A stretch of 64,000 bases of DNA from CAWANF01 sp963783355 (GTDB lineage: Bacteria; Bacteroidota; Rhodothermia; Balneolales; DATFMH01): NCBI GenBank assembly GCA_963783355.1, contig CAWANF010000005.1, forward strand, positions 558,001 to 622,000. The letters are read 5' to 3'. The notes beneath the pieces were generated by a model that was given only the letters and a program-made list of their open reading frames with translations, was not told the origin of the DNA and made no database searches. Made by a program: the position numbers and the translations under genes. This document shows positions 1-8,798 of this stretch, piece after piece (position 1 is the stretch's first letter; every line of letters begins with the position of its first letter).

Positions 1-81
1 AACACATACCGGTGACGATGGGGTAACCGATGCCACATTCCGGTCTTTGATAAAATTTTTTAAATAGGCGATAGTGCTCAT
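1..81 (-). CDS. N-terminus of a phospholipid/rRNA methyltransferase-like protein (partial)
   Basis: Twenty-seven codons from an ATG at 81 to the window edge encode MSTIAYLKNFIKDRNVASV followed by TPSSP. A short hydrophobic/basic start followed by a V-x-PSSP element is how small class I SAM-dependent methyltransferases of the phospholipid N-methyltransferase type begin. The SAM-binding motifs lie outside the window, so the family assignment is an inference from the N-terminus only. The gene follows uvrB on the same strand after a 24-bp gap and may be co-transcribed with it. Confidence 0.45.
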   Translation of the reverse strand, partial: MSTIAYLKNFIKDRNVASVTPSSPVCV

Positions 82-105
82 AATCATCTAAAACAGGTGA
101 ACCCG

Positions 106-2148
106 TTACAATTCTTTTTTTAGCGATTCAATTTGATCACGTATCCTCGCTGCTTCTTCAAACTCCATATTTTGTGCAGCATTCTCCATTTCTGAATATA
201 AGTATTCTAGAAATGATTGTTTATCCTCAAAAACAACTTCTTTCATAGCCGAATTTGGTCTATACCGAATACCGTTTTCAGCAACTTTAATAGATTCGAT
301 ATTTTCGAACTCAGGCGGTGTGTCAAAGGAAACCATTTTATTTGAAATCAGAGTCGGATCAACCATCGGTTTGAGCTCCTTACTTACAGTCGTTGGTGTT
401 ATTCCATGCTCATTATTATATGTTTCCTGTATCTTCCGGCGACGTTCGGTTTCGTCCATGACCCTTTTCATGCTGTCCGTTACTTTATCGGCATAAAAAA
501 TAACTTTCCCATTTACATTACGGGCAGCACGGCCTGCAATCTGGAAAAGGGAAGTATCCGAACGCAGAAAACCCTCTTTATCGGCATCTAAAATAGCTAC
601 CAAACCCAATTCCGGTATATCAATCCCTTCTCTAAGCAAATTAATCCCAACCAAAACATCAAAGTCTCCCTTACGATAACGATATAAAACTTCTACCCGT
701 TGGAGAGCATCGAGTTCACTATGCATATAAGCGGCCTTAATACCCAGATTCCGAAGATATTCCGATAATTCTTCACTCATTCTTTTGGTCAGTGATAAAA
801 CTAAAACCCGCTCTTTTTTCTCTACGCTGATTCGAATTTCATCAATCAAATCATCAATTTGATTACCCAGTGGGCGTAACTCGATTGCAGGTTCCATCAA
901 TCCTGTCGGACGTATAATTTGTTCTACGACCACACCTCCGCTCTTTTCCAGTTCATAATCGGATGGCGTTGCACTTACAAATATGCATTGATTAAAAGCT
1001 CCTTCCCATTCATCGAACGTCAACGGACGATTATCCATGGCTGATGGCAAACGAAATCCATGTTCAACCAAAGATAATTTTCGCGATCGGTCACCACCGT
1101 ACATAGCGTGAATTTGGGGAATAGTTTGGTGACTTTCATCCACAACCATCATATAATCATCGGGAAAATAATCCAATAAACAATAGGGACGCTGACCCGG
1201 TTTCCTATCGGATAAGTAAAGAGAGTAATTTTCAATCCCGGAACAGTATCCGACTTCCTGCATCATCTCCAAATCGAATAACGTTCTTTGTTCCAAACGC
1301 TTAGCTTCGAGATATTTTTCTTCTTCCTCAAGAACTTTCACCCTCCAGTTCATCTCGTCCCGAATCTGAACCATCGCTTTTTCCATGCGCTGCTTGGTGG
1401 TTACGAAATGGGAAGCCGGATACACCACATAATCATCAACCGAGGATATCTGATCGCCGGTTATCGGATCGAAAAGGATCATATCTTCAATCTCATCTCC
1501 CCAAAAAGTTAACCGCACGGCAATGTCTTCGTATGCCGGAAAAATATCGACGACATCTCCCCGAACACGAAACGTTCCTCTCGTAAACTCGACATCATTT
1601 CGGTGATAATGCAGGTCAACCAAATCGTACAAGAGTTTTCGTCTTGGAATTTCCGTTTCCCGGCTAAGCTGAATGATCATTTGTGCATATTCTTTGGGCG
1701 AACCAATACCATAGATACAACTCACCGAAGAAACGATAATCACATCCCGACGTCCCGAAAGCAATGAACTCGTCGCCCGCAGTCTCAAACGTTGTATTTC
1801 GTCATTAATAGAGAGATCTTTTTCTATATATTTATCCTGTGATACGAGATAGGCTTCCGGCTGGTAATAATCATAGTAGGATATAAAAAACTCCACGCAG
1901 TTATCCGGAAAATAATCACTCAACTCCCGATATAATTGTGCCGCAAGTGTTTTATTATGGCTCATTACCAGGGTTGGCCTTCCCTGTTGTTCGATGACCG
2001 ATGCAATAGTTCTTGTTTTCCCGGAACCGGTAATGCCCAGCAGGGTTTGAAATTTATCTTTTCTATCCAGACCTTCAACCAATTCCTTTATGGCCGTGGG
2101 CTGATCTCCCGCCGGTGGAAATGGTGATTGTAACTTAAAATCCGACAT
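106..2148 (-). CDS. uvrB: UvrABC system protein B (excinuclease ABC subunit B)
   Basis: UvrB is the damage-verifying helicase-like subunit of nucleotide excision repair. It is loaded onto DNA by UvrA and then recruits UvrC for dual incision. The 680-residue length is normal for the family. The Walker A motif GITGSGKT is at residues 38-45, the tyrosine-rich beta-hairpin region (YYDYYQPEAY) follows at about residue 90, and the DESH Walker B motif is at 337-340. Helicase motifs V/VI (GINLLREGIDIPE, QIAGRAARN) are intact. The C-terminal UVR domain that binds UvrC spans about 645-680. It is divergent from tyrA across 127 bp. The partner uvrA is also in this window, at 29.6 kb. Confidence 0.98.
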   Translation of the reverse strand: MSDFKLQSPFPPAGDQPTAIKELVEGLDRKDKFQTLLGITGSGKTRTIASVIEQQGRPTLVMSHNKTLAAQLYRELSDYFPDNCVEFFISYYDYYQPEAYLVSQDKYIEKDLSINDEIQRLRLRATSSLLSGRRDVIIVSSVSCIYGIGSPKEYAQMIIQLSRETEIPRRKLLYDLVDLHYHRNDVEFTRGTFRVRGDVVDIFPAYEDIAVRLTFWGDEIEDMILFDPITGDQISSVDDYVVYPASHFVTTKQRMEKAMVQIRDEMNWRVKVLEEEEKYLEAKRLEQRTLFDLEMMQEVGYCSGIENYSLYLSDRKPGQRPYCLLDYFPDDYMMVVDESHQTIPQIHAMYGGDRSRKLSLVEHGFRLPSAMDNRPLTFDEWEGAFNQCIFVSATPSDYELEKSGGVVVEQIIRPTGLMEPAIELRPLGNQIDDLIDEIRISVEKKERVLVLSLTKRMSEELSEYLRNLGIKAAYMHSELDALQRVEVLYRYRKGDFDVLVGINLLREGIDIPELGLVAILDADKEGFLRSDTSLFQIAGRAARNVNGKVIFYADKVTDSMKRVMDETERRRKIQETYNNEHGITPTTVSKELKPMVDPTLISNKMVSFDTPPEFENIESIKVAENGIRYRPNSAMKEVVFEDKQSFLEYLYSEMENAAQNMEFEEAARIRDQIESLKKEL

Positions 2149-2275
2149 TAATTTTTGTCTTTTGTATGAGATTAATCTTCTAACTGATTAAAAAATGGAA
2201 TTTTTTTCTCGATCATTCCGTAGTTTACGACCTTTAAAATAAATCTTTTAAATATTCCGAACACTCTTTTGGCCA

Positions 2276-3414
2276 ATGGACGAATCCAGTCAATCTCTCA
2301 ATCAACCTCGCGTCAAGATCGATGCCATTGATACTCAAATTTTGGAATTACTCCAGGAACGAAATCAGATCGTCAAAGAAGTAATAAAAACAAAAATTGA
2401 GAATAAACTACCTATTTTTATTGCCGAACGTGAAGAAAAGAAAGTTTCGAGCTTCCGGGATGCTGCATGTAAAGCGAAATATCGATCCCGACTGGGCGGA
2501 AGATTTTCTTCGGATGATTATGAGTTCGTCGCGCGCCAATCAATCGAAAGGTAATTTTCCATGTGCTACAAATGAAGCAAAAACCATTCTCATCGCGGGC
2601 GGCGGCGGGGGTATGGGTTCCGCTTATCATCGTTTTTTTGAATTGAGCGGCCATAAAGTACGGATACTGGAAAAAAATGACTGGGAAAATGTCGATACGC
2701 TCGCAAAAGATGTGGATGTTGCCATAGTTTCGGTTCCGATTCATGCGACCTATAATGTCATCAAAGAATTAGCCCCTCATTTGAATCCTGACACTATTTT
2801 GTGCGATTTCACTTCCAATAAAAACGGGCTATTGAAATGTATGATGGAATCACATGAAGGCCCGGTGGTCAGTTTGCACCCTATGCACGGTCCGGATGTT
2901 CAGAATTTATCCAAACAATTGATGCTCATTTGTCCGGGGAGAAAAGATTCCAAAATTAAATGGCTGATCCGCCAGTTTGAACTCTGGGGCATGCGCACTA
3001 AAGTAGTTGATCCGGATAAACACGATCACGCCATGAATCTGATCCAGGGATTGCGACACTTTGTAGCGCTGCTGCATGGATCCTTTATGCTGGAATATGA
3101 TTTACGTCCCGAAGATATCCTCGATTTTTCCAGTCCGATATATCGTGCTGAGCTGATGATGACAGGACGGATTTTTGCCCAGGACGCCTCATTATATGCT
3201 GATATCGTTTTATCCAATGAAGAACGGCGGCAGTTGCTGATGAATTTCTTTCACCATCATGAAAAACTCTCAAAGCTGGTTGTCTGAAGATGATAAAGAA
3301 GGATTCATCAAAGAATTTGAACAAATCAGTGAATTTTTCGGCGATTTTGCCCCGCAGGCATTGGAAGAAAGCAGCTATTTGATCAACCGGCTGGCCGATC
3401 GTTTTGCGGAGTGA
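2276..3414 (+). pseudogene. tyrA: Bifunctional chorismate mutase/prephenate dehydrogenase, broken by two +1 frameshifts
   Basis: This is a T-protein-type TyrA, which makes 4-hydroxyphenylpyruvate from chorismate for tyrosine synthesis. It lies in three frames. The chorismate mutase domain (IDAIDTQILELLQERNQIVKE) runs from ATG 2276 to about 2470. The dehydrogenase domain begins about 2475 in the next frame, with DPDWAEDFLRMIMSSSRA, the Rossmann loop GGGGGMGSAY, LHPMHGPD and SSPIYRAELMMTGRIFAQD, and meets a stop at 3285-3287. The C-terminal segment EDDKEGFIKEFEQISEFFGD continues in the third frame to a stop at 3414. All parts are collinear with E. coli TyrA, and the repaired product would be about 378 residues (E. 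coli 373). Each break needs one base to be skipped. It may be a decayed gene or may contain two sequencing errors. Confidence 0.8.
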
Positions 3415-3460
3415 TAAATTAGTAACATAGGGACAAAGTTCCAAAGGCACAAAGCTAAAT

Positions 3461-3490
3461 CCCCCTCCTTCGGAGGGGTTGGGGGTGGGT
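3461..3490. repeat. C-rich/G-rich hairpin repeat downstream of tyrA
   Basis: CCCCTCC at 3462-3468 and GGAGGGG at 3472-3478 form a perfect 7-bp stem with a TTC loop, followed by a second G-run (TTGGGGGTGGG). No T-tract follows, so it is a poor intrinsic terminator. Similar CCCCTCC...GGAGGGG units are common dispersed intergenic repeats in Bacteroidota-like genomes, which is background knowledge rather than something shown here. It lies in the 181-bp gap between the convergent tyrA and ferritin genes. Confidence 0.5.
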
Positions 3491-3595
3491 TGTTCTATTG
3501 CAACGATTATTGAGATTCCGAGAAGCAAGTCTGTTTTTTTAAGCTCTAAAAATACTCCCAAGCGAAACCCGCGGGTTCAAATAATTATTAAATTG

Positions 3596-4105
3596 CTATC
3601 TCTGGCTGGTTCCGGCCGACAAGGTCCGGGAAGCCAGCTCCCGGTCCAGCATGAAAACACCGGTTCCGTTATCACCTATCAGCTTTAACTGCTGAATGAT
3701 ATCCCGCACGTTGTTTTCCTCTTCCACCTGTTCATCGATAAACCATTGCAGCAGGTTTTGCAACGGATAGTCTTTTTCATCAACGGCCAGTCCATACAGA
3801 TCATTGATTTTTTTTGTGATCAATTTTTCATGATCCAACGAATCCTGGAATACTTCGAGGGCAGAACCAAATTCACTTTTAGGTTCGTGAAGCGGCAGGA
3901 GTTTCACTTTTTCATCCCGGCCGATAAGCAGGTTGTAAAACTTAAGAGCGTGCTGAATTTCCTCTTCCCATTGAATCTTCATCCAATGCGCAAAACCGGT
4001 CATATTTTCCGTTTCAAAATGTGCGGACATGGAAAGATATAAATAGGCTGATTCAAACTCGGCCTGGATTTGTTTGTTAACGGCGTCTACAACTTTTTTC
4101 TTCAT
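3596..4105 (-). CDS. ftnA: Bacterial non-heme ferritin
   Basis: A 169-residue four-helix-bundle ferritin that oxidises Fe(II) at a di-iron centre and stores it as mineral in a 24-mer shell. The ferroxidase ligands are visible as E16/E18 in the first helix (AEFESAYLYL), the EEEIQH cluster (E49 and H52) in the second helix, HEKLIT in the third and WFIDEQVEEE in the fourth. The length and HEKLIT...DEQVEEE pattern fit FtnA rather than heme-containing Bfr. It is transcribed alone and converges on tyrA. No clear regulatory site was found in the 190 bp between it and the BNR gene. Confidence 0.95.
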   Translation of the reverse strand: MKKKVVDAVNKQIQAEFESAYLYLSMSAHFETENMTGFAHWMKIQWEEEIQHALKFYNLLIGRDEKVKLLPLHEPKSEFGSALEVFQDSLDHEKLITKKINDLYGLAVDEKDYPLQNLLQWFIDEQVEEENNVRDIIQQLKLIGDNGTGVFMLDRELASRTLSAGTSQR

Positions 4106-4200
4106 AACAATGAAATTCTTTTTAATCCTGTTCTAAATTCTAATGATAAATATCACAAAATATCTCAGTGGACCATAATTACGTAAACCTAATAATCATA

Positions 4201-4253
4201 CTATCCCGTAACTTTAAGATAGTTAACGAATTGAACCATTTTTTGCAAACGTT
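4201..4253 (-). pseudogene. Duplicated 3' end of the neighbouring membrane protease gene
   Basis: Bases 4208-4253 are identical over 46 bp to 5667-5712, which encode the last residues (about QKMVQFVNYLKVT) of the HExxH membrane protein on the minus strand. In this copy the alignment extends to 4201 with two substitutions, one turning the terminal Trp codon into TAG. It is therefore a coding-derived fragment and the left arm of a direct repeat that encloses the BNR lipoprotein gene. Confidence 0.8.
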
Positions 4254-4296
4254 TTAAAATACCAGCCAGAATAATGACTACCATTGAAAAGTTGAG

Positions 4297-5397
4297 CTAT
4301 TTCAACTCAGCCCTGTAAATACCCTTGTTTCCAAAATACAGATACTTGCCATCAGTCGATATTTGCAGGGCCGCATCATAGAAGTCGAATTGAGTAGTTA
4401 TTCCAATTTTATTCCATGATCCGGCATAGCCGTTACGTACAAAGATACCTCCAAGAGTGTCGTTGGTAGGTAGAGGATTGGTATTGGGTACAGAAACCAT
4501 TGTATAAATAGTTTCTGAATTCTTTTTTGAGACAATTTTATTTACCCCGCATCCCAGGGGTAATCCCTGATTCAGATTCATCCAGGTATCGCCTCCACCC
4601 TGACTGCTGTACATACCGTAATAAGGGAATAGTTCACTGGGGTAAGGGTTAGAATGTAATCCAACATACAGGATCCCGGAATTCCAATAAATAGATTTAA
4701 TTTGCCCACTAGTCATTCCTAACCCTGTTCTGCTCCAATGTTCCCCGGAATCCGTACTCTTCCATAAGATGCCCCCCCAATCAGTGCCGGCATAAATGAT
4801 ATGGCTGTTTTGGGGATCTATTGCAATACTGGTTATCGAATCTCTCAAACTGTCATTTCCTACCGCAAACCAATGTTCCCCAGCATCGGTTGATTTATAA
4901 AGTCTTCCTCCCATAGGGCCTCCTGTTCCGGCATATAATATATTTGAATCAACAGGATCCATAAGCATAACACCAACATGTGTTTCAAAAGAACTGATAA
5001 ATATCCCGGCATCTTTTCTCTTCCAGGTTTTTCCCCCGTCTTCACTTTTTATAATACCCCAGGGGGCAGCATAGATGGTATTTGGATCAGTTGGGTCCAC
5101 CACAATACTTAAAAATTTTGCTCCATAATCGACTAAAAGGGTGTCCCAGGTTAGACCGCCATCTTCGCTTTTAAACAATCTACCAGGTGTTCCCGCACTA
5201 TAGTCATAGGAGCTCCCGACATAGATTATGTCAGGATTAGTGGGATCAAATTCAATGGCAGAAATTCCTTCATTTTCGAGTCCGAGATAGGTCCATTGTA
5301 ATTCCCCGCTCGAATTGTCTCCGTGTCCGAAGAAATAACAGCCTGAAAATAGTATAGAAATGATCGTTATCAGAAATAGATAGTAACTGAACTTCAT
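4297..5397 (-). CDS. BNR/Asp-box repeat lipoprotein
   Basis: A predicted exported lipoprotein of 366 residues that forms a sialidase-like beta-propeller. The start at 5397 was chosen over an upstream ATG at 5439 because AAGGAG lies about 8 bases before it and the product then begins with a standard lipoprotein signal ending in LFSGC. Five Asp boxes are visible: KSEDGGLTW, KSEDGGKTW, KSTDAGEHW, KSTDSGEHW and a degenerate SSQGGGDTW. They alternate with the strand motif DPxNPxxIYxG, as in VPS10/BNR glycosyl-hydrolase-like proteins. No catalytic residues can be assigned, so a binding or scaffold role is as likely as an enzyme. The gene sits between two copies of a 46-bp direct repeat. Confidence 0.85.
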   Translation of the reverse strand: MKFSYYLFLITIISILFSGCYFFGHGDNSSGELQWTYLGLENEGISAIEFDPTNPDIIYVGSSYDYSAGTPGRLFKSEDGGLTWDTLLVDYGAKFLSIVVDPTDPNTIYAAPWGIIKSEDGGKTWKRKDAGIFISSFETHVGVMLMDPVDSNILYAGTGGPMGGRLYKSTDAGEHWFAVGNDSLRDSITSIAIDPQNSHIIYAGTDWGGILWKSTDSGEHWSRTGLGMTSGQIKSIYWNSGILYVGLHSNPYPSELFPYYGMYSSQGGGDTWMNLNQGLPLGCGVNKIVSKKNSETIYTMVSVPNTNPLPTNDTLGGIFVRNGYAGSWNKIGITTQFDFYDAALQISTDGKYLYFGNKGIYRAELK

Positions 5398-5471
5398 AGC
5401 GTCTCTCCTTAAAAAATTTCTGTATAGAATCTCCTCCATATCAGAAAATATGAATCATTATCCCCCATTTT

Positions 5472-5508
5472 TTCGGGATTTCTTTAATTCTCCTTTTGGG
5501 ATCCCGAA
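5472..5508. promoter_or_regulatory. Inverted repeat upstream of the BNR gene
   Basis: TTCGGGAT (5472-5479) and ATCCCGAA (5501-5508) are perfect 8-bp inverted arms separated by 21 bp, about 75 bp upstream of the BNR gene start. It could be an operator or an RNA hairpin. No family-specific motif is recognised. Confidence 0.35.
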
Positions 5509-5656
5509 GTTCGATAAATAGTTATACATAATATTGTTACCAGGATATCATACCTTATGCTAACTGCGTTATTTCTTAATTACTCATTTCACCTTAAAAA
5601 AACAATATTAATTGTTTAATAGTGAATGCATGTTTCGCTTGCAGGATGACGGGATT

Positions 5657-7798
5657 TTACCATCCTGTAACTTTAAGATAGTTAACGAATTGAACCATTT
5701 TTTGCAAACGTTGCTTTTCTCTCGGGCGCCAGGGATAACCGGATATTTTTTGTATCAATAAATAAGCCAGTGGGAAATCATTTTTCAACGCCGCGTAACC
5801 GATAATACGTTCATAAATATCATAACTGTACTTCTGAACAGGCTGCCTTAGCAAAATCTTCACAAATTCCGGGAAATACCGATCATTATTTTTATCGATA
5901 TGCATGCTCAACAACAGCAACTGGTTGTCCAGGGCCAGACGTTTAAAACCAATGGTATCAACCGCCTGTTTCCGGTAATTGATATCGAGGTATTCTTTCC
6001 AGTTCTTCTTTGAATTTCTGAAGCTAAGCCGTTCGTTCAACCACGGTATTTCGTTGTCGCCTTTATTAGCATTTTTTGCCCGATTTAGATACGTATCTGC
6101 CTGGAGGGTATCATCTTGCATCATATAAGCATCAGCTAAACGAACATCCACAATCGGGTTTGCTTTGACTGTATCGATAAAACGATATTTCGTTGTTATC
6201 AAATCCGGACGTTCCTTTTTAAGCTGCAAATACGACCATGAGAGCCAAAAACTTTCATTTCCAGGCTGCCATTTCAATCCTTTATTCAAATAGCCGATGG
6301 CTTCATTGGTATCCTTAATCGCCATGTTGTATTTGTAATGATCGTACAGCTCGTACATATGTGAAACATCATGCGGGCATTTTTCTTCAAAAAGGGATGG
6401 AATGGAAAATAAATTTGCAGAAACGGCCTGATCCACCGAATCGATTTTAGTATGGGCCAGAACGCGATGCCAACCTGCCACCAGGGAATCCATGCTCACC
6501 GGGTAAGCAGCCGGCAGGTTACTGGTATAATAGGCTTTCTTGAAATCGTCAACCGGGTAATGCTTTAACAAGTACTGAACGAAAGAACCGGCGGTGACAT
6601 AATTAACGGTGCTTCGTCCGCTGTAAAAACCGGCCAAAGAAAAAGAGTCGGATAATTCCCGGGCATCAGGCCAGGGTTTTGAAGATGCTACAATCTGGTT
6701 AATAGTCGCTTTTTGTGATTCATCCGGGGAAAGCGCCACTGCCAGCCCTTCGACCAAACCAATACTCCAGCTGGCATGAATCCATCGATTTCCAAAACGC
6801 TTCGCCAGTACATGCACCAGCTCATGCCGGAATACCCGGTCTATCGCGGATTTTGCTATATGCAATTGATCTACGGGATTCCAGACGGGTACATAACTCG
6901 TATATTTGGCTCCGACCAGGGCTTTTTTCTGCCATACGTTAGCGTAAAAATAGCACTGAATTTTATGACTGGGGGCTGGAATGTCCAAATCGTGGGTGAG
7001 TTGCTTCAAATCGAATTCCGCATACTTAGAATATCGATTAATGTCCCACTTTGAATAATATTTTTTATCGTAATAGAAAACAAAATGTGCCGTTTCTTTT
7101 TTGCCACCAAGCACCTCTTGAATGTAACCCCGGGGAGAGATGATCCGGAAACGCGTCATATTTGCGTAACTGAGTCCGAGCCCCAGTGTTAAAACGAGTA
7201 CGCTCCATTTTGCGAAGCGATTTTCCCAGAATTCCGGAAGAATCCAGAAAAATGTAGCCCAGCAAAATGTGATAAACCGAAAATAGACGACTGAAAAAGT
7301 GAAATGAATGGCCTCGTCATAAATTGGTCCGGGCCAGCCGCCCCACACATGATTAAAGAAATAGACCTGTGGAAGCAGGTAGGCTTCGAGCAGAAACTCA
7401 CCGATCGCAACCCATAGTAATAATAAAGTTGTAAACAACAGTGGATGATTGAAGCCCGTTTTCCTGAAATATCGTCCGATGCTGTAGGCAAAATAAATGC
7501 TGAACGACGGGTAAAAAATCCAGTATCCAAGACCATCGAAACTCAGGCAACCCCAAAATAGCCCAAATACAACCAGAGGAACAGCTGCCATGTAAACATA
7601 GGCAAGGATCTGCAGAAGATTTTGTTTATCCCGGGAACTTTCGTTCTTATTACCCGTTGAAACAATAACTGCAATAACAGTACCGGCAATAGATGCGATC
7701 AGGGCCGATTCGATGTGCAGATCGCGAACCAGCGGTATAAATAAAGCTATGATACCGGCCAACAGGGACCAACCGTATTTTTGAAAGAAATGCTTCAA
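5657..7798 (-). CDS. Membrane-anchored gluzincin-like metalloprotease with TPR-like tail
   Basis: A 713-residue protein with about seven hydrophobic segments in its first 220 residues, followed by a peptidase-MA-like domain. The zinc motif is H325-E-L-V-H329, and the probable third ligand is E350 in GLVEGLA, a spacing consistent with gluzincins. The segment after about residue 480 is helical and repeat-like (LNKGLKWQPGNESFWLSWSYLQL), suggesting TPR units. The protease domain probably lies outside the membrane, but topology is inferred. The substrate is unknown. The last 15 or so codons are duplicated at 4.2 kb. It stands between a BNR lipoprotein gene and a proline dehydrogenase with no obvious link. 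Confidence 0.75.
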   Translation of the reverse strand: MKHFFQKYGWSLLAGIIALFIPLVRDLHIESALIASIAGTVIAVIVSTGNKNESSRDKQNLLQILAYVYMAAVPLVVFGLFWGCLSFDGLGYWIFYPSFSIYFAYSIGRYFRKTGFNHPLLFTTLLLLWVAIGEFLLEAYLLPQVYFFNHVWGGWPGPIYDEAIHFTFSVVYFRFITFCWATFFWILPEFWENRFAKWSVLVLTLGLGLSYANMTRFRIISPRGYIQEVLGGKKETAHFVFYYDKKYYSKWDINRYSKYAEFDLKQLTHDLDIPAPSHKIQCYFYANVWQKKALVGAKYTSYVPVWNPVDQLHIAKSAIDRVFRHELVHVLAKRFGNRWIHASWSIGLVEGLAVALSPDESQKATINQIVASSKPWPDARELSDSFSLAGFYSGRSTVNYVTAGSFVQYLLKHYPVDDFKKAYYTSNLPAAYPVSMDSLVAGWHRVLAHTKIDSVDQAVSANLFSIPSLFEEKCPHDVSHMYELYDHYKYNMAIKDTNEAIGYLNKGLKWQPGNESFWLSWSYLQLKKERPDLITTKYRFIDTVKANPIVDVRLADAYMMQDDTLQADTYLNRAKNANKGDNEIPWLNERLSFRNSKKNWKEYLDINYRKQAVDTIGFKRLALDNQLLLLSMHIDKNNDRYFPEFVKILLRQPVQKYSYDIYERIIGYAALKNDFPLAYLLIQKISGYPWRPREKQRLQKMVQFVNYLKVTGW

Positions 7799-7802
7799 AT
7801 AT

Positions 7803-7834
7803 TAGTAGTGAGTCTATGAGTAGTGAGTAGTGAG
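7803..7834. repeat. Short AGTAGTGAGT-type tandem repeat
   Basis: Between the membrane protease start and the proline dehydrogenase gene, units of AGTAGTGAGT/ATGAGTAGTGAGT recur about three times in 32 bp. It looks like low-complexity intergenic repeat sequence, and no function can be inferred. Confidence 0.4.
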
Positions 7835-7946
7835 TAAAACGTACATCATAAAAATACATGCCGGTACAGTGCAAAGGCTATGATCAAAAGAACCTTTGCA
7901 CTTCCGTATGTAGAAACCATAAAATATACCGTTTCTATTTCAACAA

Positions 7947-8798
7947 TTAGCTTCTGAATAAATTAGAAACAACGAACCAAATGTTTTCTTTTCTTTCTTT
8001 CAGGCGCCGTGAAAAATATGGAAACCACATCGTACCAAACGGAACATATATACGAACATTGTGTCCCTGTTCAGCCAGTTCTTCACAGGTACTTTGACGT
8101 AAACCATACAACATCTGGAATTCGTAACGAGCTTTCCCTATTCCATTCTCATCCGCGTATTGTTTGGTCCAGTTGACCAATTCATCATCGTGAGTGGCTA
8201 TCCTCGGATAGGGTGTTTTTTCCAGCAATACTTTTGTGTATTCCTTAAAAGCCTCGCGAATAGCAGGCATTTTCTGAATGGCAATGCGCTCCGGTTCTTT
8301 GTATGCCCCTTTTACCAGGCGAACATCGGCGCCGATTGCAGCCAAATCGTCAATATCTTGTTTGGAACGATGCAGGTAAGCCTGTATCACGATTCCGACA
8401 TGTTTCCCAAATTCTTTGTGAGCATCAAAAAACAAATCCATTGTTTTTTGGGTGTAGTCGGACCCTTCCATATCAATACGAACAAACTGATCGTACTTTC
8501 TGGCTGTTTCGAGCAAGGTAAATAAATTATCCCTGCAATAGGCTGGATCGATATCCAGTCCCATCATCGTTAACTTTATAGAAATACTGGATACCAGTCC
8601 CAGTTCGTTAATTCCGTCAAGTAACTGAATGTAATCTCTCAATGTTTGATCCGCCGTGGAACGATTCCTGACGTTTTCACCTAATAAGTCCAGGGTGATT
8701 TTCATTTTCGAATCGATGAGCTTCTGAACTTTCGGAACGGCTCTCTCAAAATCCTCTCCGGCTACAAACCGTTTGGCTAATGCAAAAGGTAGCTTCAT
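7947..8798 (-). CDS. Proline dehydrogenase (monofunctional)
   Basis: A 283-residue FAD-dependent PRODH barrel that oxidises L-proline to pyrroline-5-carboxylate and passes electrons to the quinone pool. The recognisable motifs, in order, are RIDMEGSDYT, ADVRLVKGAYKEP, RIATHDDELV, EFQMLYGLR and YVPFGTMWFPYFSRRLKERKEN, the last carrying the paired Arg residues that hold the substrate carboxylate. The length fits the short monofunctional bacterial enzymes rather than PutA. No P5C dehydrogenase gene is adjacent, so the second step must be encoded elsewhere. Confidence 0.93.
   Translation of the reverse strand: MKLPFALAKRFVAGEDFERAVPKVQKLIDSKMKITLDLLGENVRNRSTADQTLRDYIQLLDGINELGLVSSISIKLTMMGLDIDPAYCRDNLFTLLETARKYDQFVRIDMEGSDYTQKTMDLFFDAHKEFGKHVGIVIQAYLHRSKQDIDDLAAIGADVRLVKGAYKEPERIAIQKMPAIREAFKEYTKVLLEKTPYPRIATHDDELVNWTKQYADENGIGKARYEFQMLYGLRQSTCEELAEQGHNVRIYVPFGTMWFPYFSRRLKERKENIWFVVSNLFRS

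Noticed and set aside
2276..3414. Programmed +1 frameshifting in tyrA
   Set aside because: Two separate slips would be needed, and the first site has no stop or slippery codon context. Mutation or sequencing error is simpler.
3085..3561. 158-codon minus-strand reading frame over tyrA
   Set aside because: It lies antisense to conserved prephenate dehydrogenase sequence and shows no domain or signal of its own.
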